DNA from: Chlamydiales bacterium
Lineage (GTDB): Bacteria > Chlamydiota > Chlamydiia > Chlamydiales > JAAKFR01
NCBI GenBank assembly: GCA_022601635.1
Contig: JAJACG010000024.1
Location: 62,001-126,000 of the forward strand
DNA: 64,000 bases
Direction: 5' to 3'
Shown: positions 36,633 through 43,520 of the stretch, one piece after another
Numbering within the stretch: position 1 is the stretch's first letter
Layout of the letters: each line of letters begins with the position of its first letter
Program-made: the position numbers and the translations under genes
The notes under the pieces: generated by a model
Told to the model about the DNA's origin: nothing
Databases searched by the model: none
The model's input: the letters and a program-made list of their open reading frames with translations, nothing else

Positions 36633-37693
36633 TTTGCTTCCCTCATCGGTTTTGCTTCTAAATAGATGTTGAGTAGCTGGCCTGGGTAGATTGGGAGATC
36701 ACCGCGATCAAACTTGTAGGTGATTTGTAGGACTCGCGTATCAACTAGTTCAGTTGAAATACCGTTGAGTGCTCTTTTGGGAACAACATAGGGATCGATG
36801 CGCTCAAACTTTAAAGGTACTGATAGTGTACGATTTCCTCGTACATAACCGATGCCGGGAGCACCATGAAGGATACGCCAGATCTCCTCTTCATCGACAT
36901 CCACACGTACAAGCAGCGGGTCTAAAACACCGAACAAGATGGTGGGTTCATGTTCACAGTGGGTGGCAACAACCAGCTCACCTGGATAGCGATTAACACG
37001 CATAACAGTGCCACTAAATGGAGCGCGCACGATGCTCTTATTGAAACGTCTTTCAACTTCCACGAGCTTTGCTTTGGCTTCTTTGAGTTCTGCTCTTGCT
37101 ACTTCGAGGTCAGCAACCCACGCACCTGCAAGCATTTTCGATAAATCTTCTTGAGCCTCTTTTAGAGAAAAGCGCGCTTCCCGAGCTCCAAAGCGACGCT
37201 GGTTTTTCTCATCACGGCTAACAGCGCGCGGATTATCCAGATTCTCAATCAACTCAAATTTGGCTAACTGGTTGAGATAGTTGGCCTTTTTCTTTTCAAG
37301 CTTTGCTTCAAGGATAGGAATATCACGCGGATCGGGTAGGTCGAGCAGTCGCTGATACTTTTTCTGAGCAACCTCTACAGCCTCTTTGGCTACTTCGATT
37401 TGTGCAGCTCCAACGGAGCATTTCATTTTGAAGAGAATGGCGCCCTTTTCGACGTAGTCACCAGGAGCAACCAAGAGCTCTTGCATCACTTCGGTGATGG
37501 AGCTGCCGATGGAGATATCGTGGGAGGAGGCTTCGACCATTCCAGCTGCTGAGATATAGTGTTCAAAGGGGGCTTTGGGTGGTGGAATGGGAATAGGGGG
37601 AGTGGGTGGAGCGATGCGGCTGATCACAACTGCAACGAGTCCAAGGAGTAAGCCTATACCGGCAAGAATCGGAAGTATGATTCTGGCGAACAT
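36629..37693 (-). CDS. HlyD/DevB-type periplasmic adaptor (membrane fusion protein)
   Basis: 354 residues. An N-terminal membrane anchor (about 6-26) and a proline-rich linker are followed by a split lipoyl domain (V-A-P-G-D-Y-V-E-K-G near 78-87; R-A-P-F-S-G-T-V near 222-229). A long coiled-coil hairpin lies at about 105-215, and then a beta-barrel. It bridges the permease and TolC. It is the first gene of a five-gene operon (adaptor, TolC, permease, ATPase, unknown). A repeat element begins 42 bp upstream of its start. Confidence 0.9.
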   Translation of the reverse strand: MFARIILPILAGIGLLLGLVAVVISRIAPPTPPIPIPPPKAPFEHYISAAGMVEASSHDISIGSSITEVMQELLVAPGDYVEKGAILFKMKCSVGAAQIEVAKEAVEVAQKKYQRLLDLPDPRDIPILEAKLEKKKANYLNQLAKFELIENLDNPRAVSRDEKNQRRFGAREARFSLKEAQEDLSKMLAGAWVADLEVARAELKEAKAKLVEVERRFNKSIVRAPFSGTVMRVNRYPGELVVATHCEHEPTILFGVLDPLLVRVDVDEEEIWRILHGAPGIGYVRGNRTLSVPLKFERIDPYVVPKRALNGISTELVDTRVLQITYKFDRGDLPIYPGQLLNIYLEAKPMREAK

Positions 37694-37735
37694 ACTTATG
37701 TATAAGCAAGTAATATGCCACCCGCGGAGTACCTA

Positions 37736-37899
37736 AGGAAGCCCTGATTAACTCCTTCACCAGATCTTCCGCCAATATTCACGTCGCTGCATCATTCTCA
37801 TCTTCACTAACCCACAATGGGTTAGATGTTCGGCTCCGAACTTCCCCTCGATAGAAATCTTACCGAAACCTCTGCCAAGGTACTTATTCAGTATCTCCT
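37736..37899. repeat. Inverted-repeat element, copy 2 (MITE-like)
   Basis: 164 bp. The left end is AGGAAGCCCTGATTAACTCC and the right end CAAGGTACTTATTCAGTATCTCCT in substance. The hairpins are CTAACCC (37807-37813) with GGGTTAG (37819-37825), and GTTCGG-CT-CCGAAC (37828-37841). It sits between the divergent starts of the adaptor and DedA genes, so it could carry or separate their promoters. Confidence 0.85.
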
Positions 37900-37961
37900 C
37901 AAGCAGAGGGTCAATTGCTAGATAGAAGATTTATATTAGAATTTGGTATAGAATTTTGTGT

Positions 37962-38558
37962 ATGGAGGAGTTCGTTTTCCAGCATGCGCATCTGGCACAT
38001 TGGGTCATTTTTGGACTCTTTATGCTTGCCGGATTTAACCTTCCGATCAGCGAAGACATTCTCATCATCGCAGGCGGTATTTTAGCCTCCACAGTTGTTC
38101 CCGAAAACACATGGAAGATATTTGCTGCCATCTTCTTAGGTGCCTATCTTTCTGACCTGGTTCTCTTCTATCTTTCTAGAGCTTTGGGACCCTCTATATT
38201 GAGTAGTAGATGGTTTTCCAAGATGGTCAAGCCAAAGAGGGTGAGGAAAATGGAGCAGTATTATGAGAAATGGGGTGTATTGACACTTTTCTTTGGTCGA
38301 TTTATTCCCTTTGGTGTGCGCAACTGCCTTTTTGTGACAGCTGGGATGTCACGGATGAATCCGAGTCGATTTATGTTGGTTGATGGGGTGGCCTGTTTTA
38401 TTACAAACAGTTCTCTTTTTGCGCTTTCCTACTTTTGTGGCCGTAGTTGTTCGATTTGGGTGAAGATTTTTAATGTGTCGCTTTTTTCACTCTTTCTAAT
38501 CGCACTTTTCAGTTTTATTTGGTATAAGACGGCAAGTGATAGGGAGACTGCGGACTGA
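37962..38558 (+). CDS. DedA-family membrane protein
   Basis: 198 residues from the ATG of MEEFVFQHAHL (an in-frame TTG two codons upstream is possible). About five membrane segments are present, with the DedA motifs E-D-I-L-I-I-A-G-G and the F-x-G-R-F-x-P-x-x-R box (FFGRFIPFGVRN). DedA proteins are undecaprenyl-phosphate or phospholipid flippases/scramblases. Its stop overlaps the start of the pgsA-like gene (TGATG), linking two membrane-lipid functions. Confidence 0.88.
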   Translation: MEEFVFQHAHLAHWVIFGLFMLAGFNLPISEDILIIAGGILASTVVPENTWKIFAAIFLGAYLSDLVLFYLSRALGPSILSSRWFSKMVKPKRVRKMEQYYEKWGVLTLFFGRFIPFGVRNCLFVTAGMSRMNPSRFMLVDGVACFITNSSLFALSYFCGRSCSIWVKIFNVSLFSLFLIALFSFIWYKTASDRETAD

Positions 38559-39058
38559 TGCTAAATTTTTCAAATGTACTTTCGCTTTCGAGGGCGGGCT
38601 TTGCCCTGCTCTTTTTGATTGAAAATGTCTACGTGCGGCTAGCGGCTCTGCTTTGTGCAATGCTGAGCGATTTTTTTGATGGTTATTTGGCACGCAAACA
38701 GAATCATACGACTCATTTTGGTGCGATTTTAGATCCTGTAATGGACAAGTTTTTTGTCTTTTTTGTGGCGGGGATTTTCTTTATGGAAGACCGCCTTGTG
38801 GGTTGGGAGTTCGGTGCATTGATTTCGCGTGATGTTTCGCTTGTTATTTTTGCGGTTTACTTGATGTTGGCGAAGAAGTGGAAGGGTTATGAGTGTAAGG
38901 CTTTGATGTGGGGCAAGGTGACGACTGTTGCTCAGTTTTTCTTGCTGCTTGGTCTAACACTCAACTATGTTTTCCCCGGTTATGTCTACTTCATTTTCAT
39001 AGCGCTCGCTATTTTTGCTTTTGTCGAACTGTTTACTCGACTTCGAAAAGTGCACTAG
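38558..39058 (+). CDS. pgsA: CDP-alcohol phosphatidyltransferase (PgsA-like)
   Basis: 166 residues, about five membrane helices. The catalytic CDP-alcohol motif is complete: D-F-F-D-G-Y-L-A-R, eight residues, G, three, D, three, D (near residues 37-66). It probably makes phosphatidylglycerol phosphate; small size and position next to npt match CT496 from memory. It is coupled to the DedA gene by a 1-bp overlap and converges on npt, with two repeat elements between. Confidence 0.86.
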   Translation: MLNFSNVLSLSRAGFALLFLIENVYVRLAALLCAMLSDFFDGYLARKQNHTTHFGAILDPVMDKFFVFFVAGIFFMEDRLVGWEFGALISRDVSLVIFAVYLMLAKKWKGYECKALMWGKVTTVAQFFLLLGLTLNYVFPGYVYFIFIALAIFAFVELFTRLRKVH

Positions 39059-39115
39059 CGATTCTGAGCGAATGAAGTCCGCTACTGATCCATGCGAGTG
39101 TTGGAAGAATTGTTT

Positions 39116-39280
39116 AGGGAGACACTGAATAACTCCCTCACCAGATCTTCCGACAATCTTTCTATCGAGGCATTGTTCTCGCCTTGACTAACCCACAAGG
39201 GGTTAGACGTTCGGCTCCGAACTTCCCCTCGATAGAAATCTTGCCAAAATCTCTAGCAAGGTACTTATTCAGTATCTCCT
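39116..39280. repeat. Inverted-repeat element, copy 3 (MITE-like)
   Basis: 165 bp. The left end is AGGGAGACACTGAATAACTC; the right end, reverse-complemented, is AGGAGATACTGAATAAGTAC. It holds the CTAACCC/GGGTTAG and GTTCGG/CCGAAC hairpins. It is followed one base later by copy 4 in the same orientation. It lies between convergent pgsA and npt. Confidence 0.88.
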
Positions 39281-39281
39281 T

Positions 39282-39386
39282 AGGGAGCCACTGAACAACT
39301 CCCTCACCAGATCTTCCGACAATCTTTCTATCGAGGCATTGTTCTCGCCTTGACTAACCCACAAGGGGTTAGATGTTCGGCTCCGA
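39282..39386. repeat. Inverted-repeat element, copy 4, truncated
   Basis: About 105 bp identical in order to the left two thirds of copy 3, beginning AGGGAGCCACTGAACAACTC. It ends right after GGCTCCGA, two bases before the stop codon of npt. The right terminal repeat is missing. It is in direct tandem with copy 3. Confidence 0.85.
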
Positions 39387-39387
39387 T

Positions 39388-40923
39388 CTACGACTGAGCA
39401 GTGGCGGGTTCCGGCTCGGGCTGGGCTGTTGGCTGGGCTGGTTCTGGAGCGGTGAGAGTCTTGAAGCGGCGGCCTAATGAGAATGTCGCCGCTGTCCATG
39501 CAATGATCACTCCAAAGACGATGACCGCTACAATATGCGCACTCGCAGCAATCGTTCCAAAGGCCATCAAAAGACCTTGGTGAACTAGTGAACCACCCGA
39601 TTTTCCAAGACGAGATCCCACTCCATCAATCGCCGCCTTACCCTTCAACTTACTCTCCATCGATAGCGGAATAAACGCCATCTCCTTAGTCGAATCAAAG
39701 AGCGTAAATTTAGAGGCGCGCGCTAAGCAGTTCTGCGCTGAACCAAAGAAGGCCGCAAGTGCAAGAGGAGTGGTACCCAATATAGAGATCATACCCAAAA
39801 TAGTCTTACCACCAAATAGCGAGGCAAAAAAGCCAACTGATGTGGTAAGCAAGATAATGGGTGTGAGCAAGGCCGCAATCGTCCAACCAAAACGGCGAAT
39901 CACCTGACCAGAGACAAGCAGCGATAAGAAGAATGAGATTACACCAGTAATCGTCGTCACATGACTCATATAGGCCGTGAAATCACACGGATCAGGATAC
40001 ATCTGACGCACCTGATCCTTCCAAATCACCTCAATCAAATTGATCGTCACATTGTAAGCCAAAACAATGACAGCAACGCGCAGCAAATACTTAGAACGCC
40101 ACAGATAAGCAAAGTTCTCCCGCATCGACATCTTCACCTTGGGCGGCTTGCTCGCCTGCAGATCCGTCACCGGCAAGACCCGCTTCGTCAGATAGCGGTA
40201 AATCGCAAGGATAGCCAAACCAGAAATCAAAACAACAGAGGTCAATAAAATAATAGATTGATGCCACGCCTCATTAGCAAAAACCAGATGGTTACGACAG
40301 TAATCACCCGTAATAAAACAGGCCACCTGACCCGAATTGATCGCCGCCAAATTGAGCCCAATCGCAATCAGCCCATAAAAACGCTTCGCTTCACCCAGCT
40401 TGGTCACCTGGTTAGCAAAGCCCCAGAAGAGCATCGACAAAATAGCACTGCTCCACAGCTCCGACATGATGTAAAAACTGCTAAAAGTCCAATAGCGTAC
40501 CATCGCAATAAGACCACCAAATCCAGATGGGAGATGAGCCGCAAGATAGTTGGCAGCACCATGCAGATGGAGATGCTCCCGAATCGGATAGAGCACAAAG
40601 GTAAATAGAGTGAAAAAGATGAGGAAGATGGAAACCATCGAGTAGAAGACGCGATCCCTCGTCAATCGATTGTTGAGCCGACTATAGATAAATGTCATCA
40701 AAAGCGCCCCAGGTACAATGCCCCACACCTTGATGAAGGGAAGCACCTCCGCACCAGAAGATTCCGCTGTAACAAGAAGAGCATCCTTCATGTTGCGCAA
40801 AATATTGTAGTTAAATCCAATAAAGAAGGCTAGGAAGAAGAGCGGCAAGAACTTTTTCAGTTCATGCAGGTGGATAGGCCACAGGTAGGCGCGCAATTTG
40901 GAGAAGCTTTTTTCTTCGCTCAT
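39388..40923 (-). CDS. npt: ATP/ADP translocase (NTT family)
   Basis: 511 residues, about twelve membrane helices. It has typical NTT features: the N-terminal F-x-K-L-R-x-x-L-W-P-I-H-x-H-E-L-K-K, then K-D-A-L-L-V-T, and S-E-L-W-S-S with F-W-G-F-A-N. The C-terminus is a Pro/Glu/Ala-rich tail. The family exchanges host ATP for bacterial ADP, or imports nucleotides, across the inner membrane. By sequence it resembles the ATP/ADP exchanger Npt1. By position (near sppA and pgsA) it resembles CT495, the net nucleotide importer, so substrate use is open. A good promoter lies upstream. Confidence 0.93.
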   Translation of the reverse strand: MSEEKSFSKLRAYLWPIHLHELKKFLPLFFLAFFIGFNYNILRNMKDALLVTAESSGAEVLPFIKVWGIVPGALLMTFIYSRLNNRLTRDRVFYSMVSIFLIFFTLFTFVLYPIREHLHLHGAANYLAAHLPSGFGGLIAMVRYWTFSSFYIMSELWSSAILSMLFWGFANQVTKLGEAKRFYGLIAIGLNLAAINSGQVACFITGDYCRNHLVFANEAWHQSIILLTSVVLISGLAILAIYRYLTKRVLPVTDLQASKPPKVKMSMRENFAYLWRSKYLLRVAVIVLAYNVTINLIEVIWKDQVRQMYPDPCDFTAYMSHVTTITGVISFFLSLLVSGQVIRRFGWTIAALLTPIILLTTSVGFFASLFGGKTILGMISILGTTPLALAAFFGSAQNCLARASKFTLFDSTKEMAFIPLSMESKLKGKAAIDGVGSRLGKSGGSLVHQGLLMAFGTIAASAHIVAVIVFGVIIAWTAATFSLGRRFKTLTAPEPAQPTAQPEPEPATAQS

Positions 40924-40986
40924 GGCGCCGTCTCACTCAAATTTTTGTTGAGCAATTGCATATCAAACGTTGTTTGTTGAAGTCGT

Positions 40987-41021
40987 ATTATAGTGGAAAG
41001 TTGTGAAAGGAGCAATGTCAA
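40987..41021 (-). promoter_or_regulatory. Sigma70-type promoter for npt
   Basis: On the minus strand a perfect TATAAT (40987-40992) lies 17 bp from TTGCTC (41010-41015). A better -35 hexamer, TTGACA (41016-41021), is 23 bp away and so is badly spaced. It predicts a leader of about 55 bases before the npt ATG at 40923. Confidence 0.55.
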
Positions 41022-41065
41022 AAAAAGAATAAACTTAATCCCGCATTGTTAATCAGGGCTTCCTT

Positions 41066-41230
41066 AGGGAGCCACTGAATAACTCGCTCATTGAATCTTC
41101 CGCCAATCTTCGCTCCGCTGCTTCATTCTCGCCGGAACGTATACCGCAAGGGGTTAGCGTCAGGCTCCGAATTTAGCCGAATCAAAAATTCTGACGAAAT
41201 CTGCCAAACGGTAGTTAATCAGTATCTCCT
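41066..41230. repeat. Inverted-repeat element, copy 5 (variant)
   Basis: 165 bp with the same ends (AGGGAGCCACTGAATAACTC, and CAGTATCTCCT on the right) but a different middle. The A-A-C-C-C half of the central hairpin is altered, and the right half reads AATTCTGACGAAATCTGCC. This middle is closest to the diverged copy at 12.8 kb. It abuts an extra end fragment on each side: GTTAATCAGGGCTTCCTT on the left (41048-41065), the complement of the left end of copy 2, and CAGGAACCCACTG on the right. Between npt and pgk. Confidence 0.82.
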
Positions 41231-41297
41231 CAGGAACCCACTGTTTCGTACCAACAATACGACTACACGGATCCTACGGCTATGGTATAACTAATTT

Positions 41298-42461
41298 TTA
41301 ATGCTTTAGGCTATCTAAGCCTGGAAGGGTCCCGCGCTCCAAATAGGCAAGTGTGGCACCCCCACCCGTTGAGATGTGGCTGATCTGATCCTCTAACTTA
41401 GCCCTCTTGATCGCAGCAATGCTATCACCACCCCCAACAACACTCTCACACCCACTCTTCGCCACTGCTTCAGCCAGTGCATGCGTACCCTTGGCAAAGC
41501 GCTCCATCTCATAGACGCCAACCGGTCCATTCCAAAGAAGCGTTTTCGCCTTAGCAATCTCGGCACTAAACAGCTTCACAGTTTCGGGGCCTATATCTAC
41601 ACCCTCCTCATCCTTGTGTAATCCATCAAAGGGCGCTACACGAGAATCGGCATCCTCCTTCAACTCTTTTGTGGCCACAATATCAATAGGAAGCAGCAGC
41701 TTCTTGGCACTTTGCATGACAGCCTTCGCATTCTCAATCTCTTCGGGTTCCACAAGTGAGTGGCCCATCTCACAACCCTGTGCCTTCAAAAAGGTATTAG
41801 CCATCGCCCCGCCCACCATCAAAATGTCGCACTGTTGGGCCAGCGTTCGCAAAAGTCCAATTTTAGAGGAGACTTTAGCGCCACCAATTAACGCAGCAAA
41901 GGGCCTTTTGGGCTCTTGCAAAAGCGCATCTAAAGTTTCAACCTCTTTGCGAATCAAAAAACCTGCCGCTTTCTGATCGGGAAAGTATTTGGGCACCTCG
42001 CTAATCGAGCTGTGAGAGCGATGTGCACAGCCAAAGGCGTCGTCTATATAGATATCTCCCAATGAAGCGAGCTCCTTGGCAAAGTTTGGATCCCTTTCAG
42101 GCTTTGTTTCCGCCTCATAAAAGCGTAAATTTTCCAGCAGCAAGATGCGGCTTCTCTTCGCCATCTCGGTAACCTTGGGCCCAATGCAATCCGGCGCCAT
42201 ATCAACCTCCTGCTCCAGCAAGGCAGCTAGCGCAGTTGCGCATGGCGTGAGTGAAAAAGCGGGATCTCTCTTTCCCTTTGGACGACCCAAATGGCTCATC
42301 AATATGAGACGCCCACCCCTTTTAAGAATGTAGGTGATCGTCTGCAATGCCGCCTCAATGCGTGTCGGATCAATCACTTGACCCTCTTTCAATGGAACAT
42401 TGAAATCAACACGGACTAGCACCCGCTTGCCTGTAAAATCAAGCTCTTCAATCTTTGTCAT
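41298..42461 (-). CDS. pgk: Phosphoglycerate kinase
   Basis: 387 residues, standard length. The N-terminal substrate site is R-V-D-F-N-V-P-L, and S-H-L-G-R-P follows. The C-terminal nucleotide domain has G-P-x-G-V-Y-E, G-G-G-D-S-I-A-A and the S-T-G-G-G-A hinge. It makes ATP from 1,3-bisphosphoglycerate in glycolysis. It is divergent from hemH (62 bp between starts). In C. trachomatis pgk (CT693) follows the phosphate permease, so the segment between has been rearranged or filled. Confidence 0.97.
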   Translation of the reverse strand: MTKIEELDFTGKRVLVRVDFNVPLKEGQVIDPTRIEAALQTITYILKRGGRLILMSHLGRPKGKRDPAFSLTPCATALAALLEQEVDMAPDCIGPKVTEMAKRSRILLLENLRFYEAETKPERDPNFAKELASLGDIYIDDAFGCAHRSHSSISEVPKYFPDQKAAGFLIRKEVETLDALLQEPKRPFAALIGGAKVSSKIGLLRTLAQQCDILMVGGAMANTFLKAQGCEMGHSLVEPEEIENAKAVMQSAKKLLLPIDIVATKELKEDADSRVAPFDGLHKDEEGVDIGPETVKLFSAEIAKAKTLLWNGPVGVYEMERFAKGTHALAEAVAKSGCESVVGGGDSIAAIKRAKLEDQISHISTGGGATLAYLERGTLPGLDSLKH

Positions 42462-42523
42462 CCAGTCAGCTTACTCAATTTGCTTCTTGCATCCAAGTGG
42501 AAAAAAACGCACACTTTTTGCCA

Positions 42524-43474
42524 ATGAATGACGCATTGATTGTAGCCAACTTCGGCGGTCCACGCTCCCTCAAAGAGGTGGAGCCATTTTTGATCTCCCT
42601 CTTTACTGACCGCGAAGTCTTTCGCAGTCCTGCCATATTCTCGCCCCTCTTCCGACAGCTTGCAAAAAAAAGAAGCAAAAGCGTTGTCGATGACTACGCT
42701 GCAATAGGCGGAAAATCGCCCATCTATGAAGATACAGAATATGTGGCAGCCGCGCTTGCCGACGCCTTGGCGCTACCCACCTTTGCCTTTCATCGTTACT
42801 TGCCAGCCACACACGCCGAGTTTTTCAAGAAAATCGAAGCATCTGCGGCAAAGCGCTTTTTGGTCTTTCCCATGTTCCCGCAATTCACCTATGCCACAAC
42901 TGGAAGCATCGCCGCATTTTTTGAAAAGCACTTTCCCAAAAAGAGGGGATTGCGCTGGATCAAGTCCTACCCCAAACACCCCGCCTTTGTGCAGCTCTTT
43001 CAAAAGATGATCCGCAGCTATTTGAAGCAAAATAGACTCCAGGAGGAGGAGACAATTCTTCTCTTTTCAGCTCATGGATTGCCGCAGAGTTTTGTTGATC
43101 AGGGCGATGTCTATCAAGAGGAGTGTATTGATTCCTTCAAGGCAATCAAAAGCGCCTTTCCAGCAGCCAACTCTCTTTTAGGCTACCAATCCAAGGTTGG
43201 ACGCGCTGCTTGGCTCACCCCCTCCACAGATGAGCTCTGTGAGGCGCTTCAAGCCGAGGGCAGGCGCCACGTTCTCTTTGTTCCACTCACATTTACCTCC
43301 GACCATGTGGAAACATTATTTGAAATTGAAAAAGCATACATGCCACTGGTCCGTAAAAGGGGGCTTGTAGCTCACCGCCTTGAGGCGCCAAATAGGCGCA
43401 AAGAGTGGATTGAGGCAATTATTCAAATAATAAATAGCGAATCTACTCTAAATAACAAAATGCTATTGAGATAA
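42524..43474 (+). CDS. hemH: Ferrochelatase
   Basis: 316 residues from the ATG of MNDALIVANFGGPRS. The catalytic His lies in the S-A-H-G-L-P signature and the metal-site Glu in S-D-H-V-E-T-L-F-E. It inserts Fe(II) into protoporphyrin at the membrane, the last haem step. No other haem genes are in the window. It is equivalent to CT485, which in C. trachomatis lies near the glgC region also seen here. Confidence 0.94.
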   Translation: MNDALIVANFGGPRSLKEVEPFLISLFTDREVFRSPAIFSPLFRQLAKKRSKSVVDDYAAIGGKSPIYEDTEYVAAALADALALPTFAFHRYLPATHAEFFKKIEASAAKRFLVFPMFPQFTYATTGSIAAFFEKHFPKKRGLRWIKSYPKHPAFVQLFQKMIRSYLKQNRLQEEETILLFSAHGLPQSFVDQGDVYQEECIDSFKAIKSAFPAANSLLGYQSKVGRAAWLTPSTDELCEALQAEGRRHVLFVPLTFTSDHVETLFEIEKAYMPLVRKRGLVAHRLEAPNRRKEWIEAIIQIINSESTLNNKMLLR

Positions 43475-43520
43475 TTTCTTTACGCTTTGTTTATAAAGTC
43501 TATTTTGGTAAAATAAGCTC

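Noticed and set aside
37736..41230. Target-site duplications around the repeat elements
   Set aside because: Flanks were compared by eye. Copy 1 has GT on both sides, but no common length or sequence holds for the others, so no duplication is claimed.
43488..43515. Possible promoter TTGTTT-16 bp-TAAAAT before the LRR gene
   Set aside because: The start site would fall on or after the ATG, giving a leaderless message; both hexamers are weak.
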